DNA of 14,451 nucleotides from the NCBI RefSeq assembly GCF_902489635.1, contig NZ_CABUAN010000047.1, positions 1 through 14,451 of the forward strand, given 5' to 3'. This DNA comes from an uncultured Porphyromonas sp. GTDB lineage: Bacteria; Bacteroidota; Bacteroidia; Bacteroidales; Porphyromonadaceae. Below the pieces are notes generated by a model. The model saw nothing but the letters and a program-made list of their open reading frames with translations. It made no database searches and was not told where the DNA came from. Below, piece after piece: positions 1 to 7,562 of this stretch (positions are counted from its first letter, which is position 1; each line of letters starts with the position of its first letter). Position numbers and translations under genes: made by a program.

Positions 1-102
1 CTGAGGGTGAGGTCTGAAGGGAGCATACATCCGTATGTGACCGAAGCCGAATCCCGAAAGCAACACAGCGATTCGCCTTTATGCAACGGTCTCGACATAT
101 AG
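1..102. other. Left-edge segment of unknown nature, open on both strands
   Basis: On the plus strand, frame 1 is open from the window edge to a TAG at 100-102. On the minus strand a frame starting with the ATG at about 97 is open to the window edge. Neither 33-codon translation resembles a family I recognise, and they cannot both be coding. It could be the 3' end of a plus-strand gene converging on the fimbrial operon, the start of a minus-strand gene, or a dispersed non-coding repeat. Nothing in the visible bases decides between these. Confidence 0.2.
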
Positions 103-104
103 CA

Positions 105-141
105 GAGGCGGTGCCACCCCATGCTGGGGAGACACCGCCTC
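105..141 (-). terminator. GC-rich hairpin downstream of the fimbrial operon
   Basis: GAGGCGGTG at 105-113 pairs perfectly with CACCGCCTC at 133-141, and an inner CCCC (117-120)/GGGG (126-129) stem closes the loop, so the two stems form one stacked hairpin. It lies about 50 nt after the TAG of the last fimbrial gene, where transcription would be expected to end. There is no clear run of T after it on the minus strand, so intrinsic termination is likely but not certain. It could also act as a 3' stabilising structure. Confidence 0.6.
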
Positions 142-189
142 GCTGTATCTGTACGTGTAGCCTCGCTCGGAGACTAACGCTCTAGGCGA

Positions 190-2436
190 CTACTTGTCAC
201 TGAAGAGACGTACGGGGTACCATATTACGTACTCAGGTCTAGGGTCATTAGACCGAGTATACATACCTGCTGCGCCAGTGATATGGTGATTATCAAAAGT
301 GCCACAAACCACATATGATGCATCAATGTCAGCCCTGTTTGAGAGGATGATAGCCCATCGTCCGACATGTGCATAGGGAGAGTTAGGATTGTCCTTAGCG
401 TGTAGGTACATCTGATCCACATATCCAGCAGCGTAGAAGGTACGGGTGATATCGTTCTCCTTGTTGCTGTTCCAGAAAGCCTCGTTGGCTATGCCATCGA
501 CGCCACCATTCCAGTTAGGGCCTAGATAGCGAGAGGTGATCTTGTAGTAAGATGAGATCTTGCCTGTCTTATCACCCTTGAAGTCACCTACCCACTCGTA
601 GCGGTAGGCCGTGACGAACATATTGTTGTAGCCGTCACTCACTCTCTTATGGCGCAGTCCGTAGGAGACGTGATTGGCCTTGTCAGTACGGTAGTCTGCT
701 GTGAAGAGGAAGCGGGGGCTCTGCCCATTGTCAGGGTATGCCCAGCAGGGGAATGTGGTAGGTTCTTTTGCATTCTCTATGGGACCAGCGGACTCTCCTA
801 CGCTATACTCGGTAACACCATGGGTGACTTGGTTTTTAAGAGGCATGATACTAGCTAGCTCATAGACGTTGTCGGCGAGGTGATAGCCCTTGCCGTCAAT
901 GGTTACATGCTTGTGCTTCTCCAGGAAGGTCGGCACGTGAAAGTATCCAACACCATCAACGCTGGTCTCGTTTGTGGCAAACGTGAAGTTTTCGCCATTA
1001 GCCGCATCGGGATGAGGGGCTAGGTAGTGCTCGGTGACATACTCTAGAGGCATCTTAAAGCGACCATGCTTGATCGTCAGAGGCTTTTGAGTAGCACCTG
1101 AGTAGTTCTTGGCAACGAGCTGTATCTCCTCATACTCTGGCAGGGTAGGTTTGCCTGCCCCGTTGACTAGAGGGATGAGCTCAGTCGCTGCGGGGATCGT
1201 GAGCTTGTAGTCTTGCGAGATCTTGCCCGTCTTGGGGTCGGTCGTAGGAGTGCCTACTTTCTCTAGCGTTGCTCCGTGGCTGTCTTGACCTTCAGCTAGC
1301 TCGAGCGTACCAGCCTCTGTGTAGCCACCGATGGTAAAGGTGATTTCACTCTTCCCCTGCGTGGTCGTGTAGATCTCATTGGGAGAGTTGACCAGGTAAG
1401 GGGTCATGTAGGGAGCGTTGGAGATCTGAGCAGCGTAGTCTACGTAAAAGGGCTTGAGGACATCGTCCTCAGCGTAGTTGATGCCCTTCTCGCTATCGTT
1501 CCAGTCGATCACTTTGACCTGGTACTGGAACTGACCGAACTTCATCGTTGGGTCTGCGGGATCGTGTGCGCCACCTACATCCTGGAGGATGATGTTGTAG
1601 AGGTGGTTGCGCTTGATGACGAAGTTCTCTAGACGTACAGTCTCAGGCTTGAGTGCGATACCCTTGTAGGTAGCCTCGATGGTAAAGAAGGTCTCGTTGC
1701 GCACGTCGGTCTCGTAGCCGTAGATGGTTGCCTTGAGGGTATTGTTCTCAAAGAGTGAGCCGTCGTAGACCTTAGCGTTCTCCGTAGCCTCGATCTCTGC
1801 CATCTGGCCAACCTGTGCGAAGAGGTGAGACTGGACACGGCGCTTGCCGAAGGTTACCTTCTGGATCTCCAACCCCTCGATGGTGTTGTAGATATCAAAG
1901 CGGGCAGCAACACGTACCAGCTTGATCTTACCGAGGTTGGTAGACTCCTTGGACTTGACGGTGACGTTCTGACGATCGGAGGTCATGAGGAAGTTTGTAG
2001 CCTGATTGTCCTCACCTGGGGTCTGCTTTGCAACGAGCTTCCCTAGATCCTCGGGAGTCGTGGGCCCGGCCATCAGCTTGGCAACTAGATCAGCGTCTGG
2101 GTTAGCAACGAGGAAGAAGTAAAAGTCACCACTCTTCTCATTGTCAAACTCGTACTGTCCAGCTGTCAGATCAGTACACTTGACTGTCTTGTAGTGCAGA
2201 CCAGACGAAGTCCTATAGACGACGGCATAGAGGTCTACGATCTTGCGCTCACGATCTAGTGCTGGCGTGGGGCGTGTCGTGTTTTCGTCACCGGCAGCTC
2301 GGAGTGAAGACTCAATGGTGAATCTTACGGTATTGCCTGCTCCCTCGTCCATCTTGAGCCCCGTCTCTCTACTACAAGAGAGGAGGGAGAGCGACAGCAC
2401 TAGGAGGGCTGCTATATAGTTTATGGTATGTCTCAT
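190..2436 (-). CDS. Fimbrillin-like lipoprotein with long C-terminal domain, probable fimbrial tip/accessory subunit
   Basis: This 748-aa protein begins with a lipoprotein signal peptide ending in the lipobox LLSC (Cys21). Residues about 35-330 look like a FimA/Mfa1-type fimbrillin domain: RVAARFDIYN, IKRNHLYNIIL and KVIDWND are the kind of conserved segments seen in these pilins and recur in the neighbouring 490-aa protein. About 420 residues follow that a stalk pilin lacks. This part is rich in aromatic residues and contains two cysteines (FPCWAYP and VVCGTF) that could form a disulfide. No von Willebrand A metal-site motif is evident, so it is not an obvious Mfa5-type tip. It is the last gene of the operon and starts 2 nt after the previous stop codon, which suggests translational coupling. 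A role as tip adhesin is inferred from size, position and domain layout; an accessory subunit is the alternative. Confidence 0.85.
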   Translation of the reverse strand: MRHTINYIAALLVLSLSLLSCSRETGLKMDEGAGNTVRFTIESSLRAAGDENTTRPTPALDRERKIVDLYAVVYRTSSGLHYKTVKCTDLTAGQYEFDNEKSGDFYFFLVANPDADLVAKLMAGPTTPEDLGKLVAKQTPGEDNQATNFLMTSDRQNVTVKSKESTNLGKIKLVRVAARFDIYNTIEGLEIQKVTFGKRRVQSHLFAQVGQMAEIEATENAKVYDGSLFENNTLKATIYGYETDVRNETFFTIEATYKGIALKPETVRLENFVIKRNHLYNIILQDVGGAHDPADPTMKFGQFQYQVKVIDWNDSEKGINYAEDDVLKPFYVDYAAQISNAPYMTPYLVNSPNEIYTTTQGKSEITFTIGGYTEAGTLELAEGQDSHGATLEKVGTPTTDPKTGKISQDYKLTIPAATELIPLVNGAGKPTLPEYEEIQLVAKNYSGATQKPLTIKHGRFKMPLEYVTEHYLAPHPDAANGENFTFATNETSVDGVGYFHVPTFLEKHKHVTIDGKGYHLADNVYELASIMPLKNQVTHGVTEYSVGESAGPIENAKEPTTFPCWAYPDNGQSPRFLFTADYRTDKANHVSYGLRHKRVSDGYNNMFVTAYRYEWVGDFKGDKTGKISSYYKITSRYLGPNWNGGVDGIANEAFWNSNKENDITRTFYAAGYVDQMYLHAKDNPNSPYAHVGRWAIILSNRADIDASYVVCGTFDNHHITGAAGMYTRSNDPRPEYVIWYPVRLFSDK

Positions 2437-2438
2437 GG

Positions 2439-3911
2439 TTACTTAAAGTCTGGGTTTCTATAATCCTTGTCGTAGACAATGGTGAGAATGCACTGGATCT
2501 CAGGAGCCGCATCACTGGTGATGGCGAACTGAGCTACACGAGCCTCGTCTCTGTTGTCTAGATCGTCTTGATAACGTATGTCGATCAACAGCTGCATCTG
2601 CTCGAACTCCTTCTCAGTACGTACTACACACTTCATCCTCTTGGCTGCATCGTTGATAGGTGTCACAGTATATGCTGTGTGATCCTTAAAGCGTGTAGAG
2701 AGCTGGAAGACGTAGTGATCTTCAGCCTGCAACGAGTTTGTGTAGAGGGTGTGGTGGAGGTAGTCATACTTCAGTGTAGAGGTAGTGACATGACGCATCA
2801 GCTCTACATCGATAGCAGGCATGTGGTGGTTGAGGAGGACTGCATTCCATGGCGTATCCTCGATGGTGAAGACGAGCTTGCTGTCTGGCTCCAGGGGTGA
2901 GTTGTCACCGAGGATGATTCGGTAGAGATAGTTCCTCTTGATATTGACAGGTGTGTAGGTCTCGCTAGAGCGGACGAAGGGGATACGGTACTTGACCTGC
3001 ATGCCGTTGGCGAGCTTGCCCTCGACGATGATTGTCGTGGCATTTGCTACCTCAGCCGCCGTCTCGGGCTGCTGACCCTCGTAGAGGTAGATAGCCTTCT
3101 TGAGCTCGTTACCCTCAGCACCAGCGATACCGGTGAAGGGGTTGGGAAGGTCGGCAAAGCCTGCGCTCATAGTCACCTTCTGAGCACCAGCGGGAGCCTG
3201 ATAAGTGGGTTCACCAGCTGCATCCTTCGTGGGGAAGGTAGTGGTGCGGTCGTAGGTGTTCTCGACGTAGAGCTTGGTGATGGTTAGGTTGGGCACGTGG
3301 TTCGATACATCGACACGAGCTACGGCACGAGTCAGGACGACTGTGGTTCCCTTGTTGGTACCTACCAGTGCGATCAGCTCGGTATTGCCTTGCTTAGCTA
3401 CGCCAGACATAGGGATGGTGTAGTCGGGGTCGGTGCCTGTGAGGATGTCCTTTGAGGTACCATCGGCAGCAAGCTGCTTGGTCATAAGGAGCTTCTCAAA
3501 GTCGGCACGGCTCATGCCCTCAGTGACGCCAGCTATCTCATCGTTGGCGACAAAGAGGAAGCGGCTGGTCGTACCAACCTTGTCGGGGTCGAAGTCTTTC
3601 GTATAGCTATACTCGGCTTCGCCCGTCTGCTGGAGCTTTGCCATGTCAATCTTGTCAATGCTGAGTAGCTTGGAGCCGTCAGCGTTGAACTGATACATGG
3701 TCAGTGACTTGACCGTCCACTCAGGCTGATCATGGATTGCTGAGCGGTAGGTGACAGGCTCTCCTTGCGGCATCTGCAGCGTGAAGGTGAGCGATGGCTT
3801 GCCCTCTGTGAGGGTTGGCTCTTCGGCACCCGTACTCCTATTACAGCCTACGAGCAGTGTGAGCATCGAGGCGAGTAAGAGTAGAGGCACTATTGCAATT
3901 GTCTTTTTCAT
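2439..3911 (-). CDS. FimA/Mfa1-family fimbrillin-like lipoprotein (type V pilus subunit)
   Basis: The protein has 490 residues. A lipoprotein signal peptide ends in LLVGC (Cys23). The body shows fimbrillin-like segments: ARVDVSN near the end of the N-terminal domain, KRNYLYRIIL and a following TIEDTPWN in the C-terminal domain. In Porphyromonas, type V pilins reach the surface as lipoproteins and are then cut by an Arg-specific protease so that a strand can be donated to the next subunit. An arginine in TYRSAIHD (about residue 56) is at a plausible place for such a cut, but this is not shown by sequence alone. The start ATG follows the FimB-like stop after 51 nt and the stop is 2 nt before the 748-aa gene. 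It may be the structural (stalk) subunit or a minor subunit; gene order does not settle this. Confidence 0.85.
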   Translation of the reverse strand: MKKTIAIVPLLLLASMLTLLVGCNRSTGAEEPTLTEGKPSLTFTLQMPQGEPVTYRSAIHDQPEWTVKSLTMYQFNADGSKLLSIDKIDMAKLQQTGEAEYSYTKDFDPDKVGTTSRFLFVANDEIAGVTEGMSRADFEKLLMTKQLAADGTSKDILTGTDPDYTIPMSGVAKQGNTELIALVGTNKGTTVVLTRAVARVDVSNHVPNLTITKLYVENTYDRTTTFPTKDAAGEPTYQAPAGAQKVTMSAGFADLPNPFTGIAGAEGNELKKAIYLYEGQQPETAAEVANATTIIVEGKLANGMQVKYRIPFVRSSETYTPVNIKRNYLYRIILGDNSPLEPDSKLVFTIEDTPWNAVLLNHHMPAIDVELMRHVTTSTLKYDYLHHTLYTNSLQAEDHYVFQLSTRFKDHTAYTVTPINDAAKRMKCVVRTEKEFEQMQLLIDIRYQDDLDNRDEARVAQFAITSDAAPEIQCILTIVYDKDYRNPDFK

Positions 3912-3962
3912 ACTCTAGTTATATTGTTGATTTCGTTATTTGTGCTAATTGATAGTGTGCGG

Positions 3963-5000
3963 CTACTGCGTGACTGTGCCACCGGGCACCCAGTCTGCAA
4001 CGCTTCCACTGAAGTAAGGGAATAGGGTGACGCTACCATCATCATTGATGCGTAGTAAGATGCGGTAGATCTGCTCGGGTCTCTGGTCTGGTATCCAGCC
4101 AAAGGAGCGGAAGGCGCGTGTCAAGTCTATCGGCTTGGTGATTGCCTCATCGCCGTGCCACACCTGAATGGTGGGGATGCGGTCGTTGAGATAGCGTAGC
4201 GAGATGAAGCTGCCCTCTAGCGTGTGGTTAAAGAGCTTGGGCTGCTCCTCGAGCTGTATGAGCTGTGGCGCGTGTAGCGGGAAGTCGTGCGTGACCTGCA
4301 TCTCAGCGTTGATCGGTAGATGGAGGTTCGACTTCTCTGGGTCGAGGCTGTACTGCTCCGTCAACTCTGAGAGGCGTACGCTGTAGCCATCGGCATAGGG
4401 TGGTACAGACTCCCAGATGACACTATAATAAAGGTGCGTATGTATGTTGGCAAGATCACAGATGTAGTGATCGTTGGCACCTGGCTGTATGTCGATCGTC
4501 TTATAGTTCCAGAAGAGCTGGTCACCCTGCGGAGCGTAGCTGCCACCAGCGAGCTTGCGCAGCGTGAGTGTCATGTCAGACAGCTTACTGCCTCTAGTTA
4601 GAGGATCGAGTAGCGTGTGCTCCTCAGTAGCATTACCCACGGTGAGGATCGTGTAGCGACCCACGGGCAGTCCCGAGAGGGAGAGCGTCTGGGGCGTAGC
4701 GGGGTTCTGTGGCATCTCTTTGAGTAGGTTGCCGTGAGCGTCATAGAGGAAGTGCCTCATTTGCTGCACCTCGGTAGGGTACTCGTCCACACTCTGACGC
4801 ACGTAGCGATACTCGAGGGTGACCTTGCTACAGCAGATGTCGCGCGGGTCTTGCGGTACACAGCTAGTCAGCAACACTCCGCAGAGGAGTAGCAGACCTA
4901 GCACGACACTCTGGTATAGCACTCTGGAGTGTCGCTTAGCTAAGCAGAGGAAGGGGGGCTTCCCTTGCGTTATACTCATTATACTAGTCATACGCTGCAT
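3963..5000 (-). CDS. FimB/Mfa2-family fimbrial anchor lipoprotein
   Basis: The 345-aa product has a basic, rather long N-terminal region, a hydrophobic stretch at about residues 30-45 and a lipobox LTSC (Cys47), so it should be an outer-membrane lipoprotein. The C-terminus reads YRILLRINDDGSV followed by VADWVPGG, a pattern typical of FimB/Mfa2 proteins, which anchor FimA or Mfa1 fimbriae to the outer membrane and limit fibre length. Its ATG overlaps the stop codon of the upstream OmpA-like gene by one base (TAATG), so translation is probably coupled. Internal ATG codons at residues 4 and 8 are possible alternative starts and would give a more usual signal-peptide length. The anchor gene lies before the pilin-like genes, whereas fimB and mfa2 follow fimA and mfa1 in P. 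gingivalis. Confidence 0.88.
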   Translation of the reverse strand: MQRMTSIMSITQGKPPFLCLAKRHSRVLYQSVVLGLLLLCGVLLTSCVPQDPRDICCSKVTLEYRYVRQSVDEYPTEVQQMRHFLYDAHGNLLKEMPQNPATPQTLSLSGLPVGRYTILTVGNATEEHTLLDPLTRGSKLSDMTLTLRKLAGGSYAPQGDQLFWNYKTIDIQPGANDHYICDLANIHTHLYYSVIWESVPPYADGYSVRLSELTEQYSLDPEKSNLHLPINAEMQVTHDFPLHAPQLIQLEEQPKLFNHTLEGSFISLRYLNDRIPTIQVWHGDEAITKPIDLTRAFRSFGWIPDQRPEQIYRILLRINDDGSVTLFPYFSGSVADWVPGGTVTQ

Positions 5001-6475
5001 TACAGAGCGAAGGCTTCTAGATTTTGACGAGCTACTGCAGCGTCTGTCGTGGTAAGAGCTTGGCGCAGGTATTGCTCCGCCAGCTGCTCATTGCCCGAGA
5101 GCATGTAGTAGACTCCTATATTATTGTATGCGGCCGGCTCCGCTTGGAGCGGCTGTAGGATCTGCCACGCCTCCGCGAGCTTACCCTCTAGGAGTAGCCG
5201 GCGGCTGTAGTTGAGCTGTGCGCCGACGTTGGTCGGATGGCAGGTTGCTGCTATGCGGTAGACCTCGTCAGCGTTGCGTCCCTGCTGCTCGTAAGCGTGT
5301 GCTATGCGATTCAGCTCCGAGACAGATAGATCCTTCGGTCTGGTCTTCATAACCTCTATCGACTCCTCTAGGCTAAAGGCACGCACCTCATACTCTACGC
5401 GCAGGGTAGAGCGACGTAGCGGTGGGTAAACGTTGCGCAGCAGGTCGCCATAAGTGGATAGCTTAGCCAGCTCCTCCTGACGACGCTCCGGTGTATAGTC
5501 AGCGCTCAGGATGGATAAGACATCCTCTTGGTCTGCACGACCTGTAGAGCGGCCGATCACCTCGCGTAGCCCTGTCCAGTCAGCACCCGCACCGATCACC
5601 TGGAGATTGCCAAAGAGCGTCTCGCCATACTGGGCTATGAGGTACTGCTTGATGCTCTGAGCACGACGCTCGGAGAGTCCCTTGTTGTGCAGCTCTGGCC
5701 CCTCAGGAGAGGCGTAGCCTGTGATGCTTCCGAGGACAACCTTGTAGCTCGTCGGATCTTTCAGGATAGGAGCCAAGGCGTTGTTTAGCGCTGTCAGCTG
5801 CTCGTTGTTTTGTCTGTAGTTAGGCAAAACCTCAGAGCGGTCAAAGCGGTAGTTGATCCGCAGCTCGATCTCCTCCTGACGTCTCTTCGTCGGCTCGTCT
5901 TGAGCTGCTAGGAGCGGGGAGAGATTGTCCTCAGTGATGGTGATGCGGTCAGACTTAGCCGGTGTCAAGGCGAGGAGCCCCAGCGGGTCGGTATCGCAAC
6001 AGTCCATGCCGTAGTAGCGCATCTCTAGCGCTCCAGTAGCTCCCTTAGGTAGTGCCTGCGTGATCTCATAGTTGATCGTGAGTGGCTCGGCGTCGTGCTT
6101 ACCCGAGAGGGTAGCGACACCATAGGGGCGGGTATTCATATACTCCTCGTGACTCTGAAGAGCCACCTCGCGCTCGTAGTAAGGAGCCTGCCACTTACCA
6201 TTGAGGATCAGGTGTGGCAGAAGTATCTCTTCGGCTTGAGCCGTCTTGTAGACAGGCTGTATGAGGAGTGCTTTGCCACGAGGCGTAGCGTCTTGGGGAA
6301 TGACTATTTGACAAGATACCGAGAGGACTCCAGCGCGTGTACGCATCTGCAGGCTCTCATACTGTATTGCATCGGTCCGGAAGCCACTCTGCGCTGTCAG
6401 CGTCACAGACGATAGGGTAGCGACGAGTAGCAGAGAGCTGAGACAACTTATTATATAGGTCGTAAATGTCTTCAT
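5000..6475 (-). CDS. DUF3868 / OmpA-like / TPR protein of the fimbrial operon
   Basis: The protein has 491 residues. A signal peptide ends near LTAQ (residue 29). Residues about 30-190 match the layout of DUF3868, an N-terminal domain found in Bacteroidota beside fimbrial genes. Residues about 205-365 form an OmpA-C-like peptidoglycan-binding region with INYRFDRSEV, GYASPEGP and the helix motif LSERRAQSIKQYL. Residues about 385-485 contain two or three TPR-like helical repeats (HAYEQQGR, YNNIGVYYMLSGN). It is predicted to sit in the periplasm, joining the outer membrane or pilus base to peptidoglycan. It starts 10 nt after the DUF3575 gene and overlaps the FimB-like gene by 1 nt. Its exact function is unknown; a support role for pilus assembly is inferred from context. 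Confidence 0.87.
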   Translation of the reverse strand: MKTFTTYIISCLSSLLLVATLSSVTLTAQSGFRTDAIQYESLQMRTRAGVLSVSCQIVIPQDATPRGKALLIQPVYKTAQAEEILLPHLILNGKWQAPYYEREVALQSHEEYMNTRPYGVATLSGKHDAEPLTINYEITQALPKGATGALEMRYYGMDCCDTDPLGLLALTPAKSDRITITEDNLSPLLAAQDEPTKRRQEEIELRINYRFDRSEVLPNYRQNNEQLTALNNALAPILKDPTSYKVVLGSITGYASPEGPELHNKGLSERRAQSIKQYLIAQYGETLFGNLQVIGAGADWTGLREVIGRSTGRADQEDVLSILSADYTPERRQEELAKLSTYGDLLRNVYPPLRRSTLRVEYEVRAFSLEESIEVMKTRPKDLSVSELNRIAHAYEQQGRNADEVYRIAATCHPTNVGAQLNYSRRLLLEGKLAEAWQILQPLQAEPAAYNNIGVYYMLSGNEQLAEQYLRQALTTTDAAVARQNLEAFAL

Positions 6476-6485
6476 AGGGCGTGTA

Positions 6486-7091
6486 TTACTTCAGGTAGTA
6501 GATAATGTTGAGAGCAGCCTTGGTAGGAGCAAAGGATCCTTTGCTGCCCTGCGACTGTAGGGTGCCACAGGCACCGCACTCATACTGCTTGTAACGGGTG
6601 TAGACGTAGCCAGCACCGAGAGATAGCTCTACGCCCCATCGCTTAGCAAACGCCCACTGGTAGCCCCACGAGAGACCCACCCCTATGAGGTCGCCATCAT
6701 AGCGACGATCCTTCAGCTGCTCGGGGAAAGGTAGCCCACCCACGTTGTAGGTAGCATAGATCCCGTGCAGGCCGATGAAGTGCCGCTCGAAGGTTTTGCA
6801 GGGCCACCACTTGACCTCGGGCATGACCAGTAGGTGCATCGCCTTAGGGTTAGCATTGACCTGAGCTCCATTGGAGAGCGTCACCTGACGGTCACTGGGG
6901 AATTGCCATGGGTTGTAGCCCACGAGGATCGAACCGCTCCACTGCGAAGCGATGCGAAAGTCCACGCCCGCATTGAGTGTCGAGGTGGCTAGGTATAGCG
7001 TATTGACCTTGGCTCCTACTTGCTGCGCTGACAGATGACCAGCGAGCGTGAGGAGCAGGCATACGAGCAAAGTCTTATAAAGGTTTCTCAT
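6486..7091 (-). CDS. DUF3575 outer-membrane beta-barrel protein, first gene of the fimbrial operon
   Basis: The chosen start is the ATG at 7091-7089, giving 201 residues with a clean signal peptide (MRNLYKTLLVCLLLTLAGHLSAQ). A TTG nine codons upstream (7118) extends the frame but would put a polar segment before the signal peptide and lies inside a hairpin stem, so I reject it. The mature protein alternates aromatic and polar residues (GYNPWQFP, LSWGYQWAFAKRWGVELSLGAGYVYTRY) and ends in IIYYLK, consistent with a small eight-stranded barrel as proposed for DUF3575. A CGAC pair of cysteines lies near the C-terminus. DUF3575 and DUF3868 genes commonly head fimbrial clusters in Bacteroidota. The molecular role is unknown. 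Confidence 0.85.
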   Translation of the reverse strand: MRNLYKTLLVCLLLTLAGHLSAQQVGAKVNTLYLATSTLNAGVDFRIASQWSGSILVGYNPWQFPSDRQVTLSNGAQVNANPKAMHLLVMPEVKWWPCKTFERHFIGLHGIYATYNVGGLPFPEQLKDRRYDGDLIGVGLSWGYQWAFAKRWGVELSLGAGYVYTRYKQYECGACGTLQSQGSKGSFAPTKAALNIIYYLK

Positions 7092-7381
7092 AGACAAACT
7101 ATTTATAGGATGCTTCAAGCGTATCTAGTCATATCTTGAAGCATATCTGATTAGTCGGAAACTAGATAACTGAATGAGGTGAGAGGTGGCGAGGCTTCCA
7201 GCTCTGAGGCTGTGCAACTATCCTCGAGGAGTGCTCGTCTCAAGCACTCTAGACGAGTAGCCGAGGGAGCGTCCTGCTGGTGAATTGCTGCCTAAACAGT
7301 TAGAGGTCCGCAATGTCTTGCACTCATTTAGAAGAACGATGGTTCCCAAAAGGGGACACTTCCCCAAGTAAGAACTCACAA
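7092..7381 (-). promoter_or_regulatory. Long leader of the fimbrial operon with several hairpins
   Basis: If the promoter near 7.39 kb is used, the transcript has nearly 300 nt before the first start codon. It can form GGGGA/TCCCC (7352-7356/7361-7365). At 7229-7257 two hairpins exclude each other: GAGTGCT (7229-7235) with AGCACTC (7243-7249), or CTCGTCT (7234-7240) with AGACGAG (7251-7257). A 10-bp stem lies close to the start codon (separate entry). I recognise no riboswitch class. Regulation of fimbriae at the leader level is an inference. Confidence 0.35.
7110..7144 (-). repeat. 10-bp inverted repeat just upstream of the DUF3575 start codon
   Basis: ATGCTTCAAG at 7110-7119 is the exact reverse complement of CTTGAAGCAT at 7135-7144, with a 15-nt loop. 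In the transcript the stem ends 18 nt before the ATG at 7091. It may affect ribosome access or RNA stability, or be an operator for a dimeric protein. Confidence 0.6.
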
Positions 7382-7389
7382 CGAAGGTA
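7382..7389 (-). promoter_or_regulatory. Candidate -7 promoter element for the fimbrial operon
   Basis: On the minus strand this reads TACCTTCG, one mismatch from the Bacteroidota TAnnTTTG -7 consensus, within an AT-rich stretch. A TTTCG about 22 nt upstream (7412-7416) could serve as the -33 element. It is the best match upstream of the operon, but the one mismatch and long leader keep confidence low. Confidence 0.4.
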
Positions 7390-7499
7390 CGACAAATAAA
7401 CGAAATATGCACGAAATTACATACCCAGATGTCATGTTGCGTCGTTGACCTTATCAGCAATTTATCCGACTTGCTAGATTTCCTCCGAAGGAAATAGAA

Positions 7500-7535
7500 A
7501 ATATCCACGGAGTTATTAATAGCTCCGTGGATATT
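7500..7535 (-). terminator. Intrinsic terminator of the metal ATPase gene
   Basis: A perfect 13-bp stem (AATATCCACGGAG at 7500-7512, its reverse complement at 7523-7535) has a 10-nt loop and lies 28 nt after the ATPase stop. On the minus strand it is followed by TTTTCTATTTCC, a T-rich tail, so it fits an intrinsic terminator for minus-strand transcription. It separates the ATPase gene from the fimbrial operon downstream. Confidence 0.8.
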
Positions 7536-7562
7536 GGGTTTTATAGGGATCGTGTGTCAGCT

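Noticed and set aside
7218..7508. 96-codon minus-strand frame in the fimbrial leader
   Set aside because: It starts inside the ATPase terminator, spans the candidate promoter and several hairpins, and its translation has no domain, signal peptide or normal composition.
7118..7560. Invertible promoter (phase variation) upstream of the fimbrial operon
   Set aside because: I looked for matching inverted repeats flanking the candidate promoter and found only short hairpins on the gene side and the terminator stem on the other, which are unrelated to each other.
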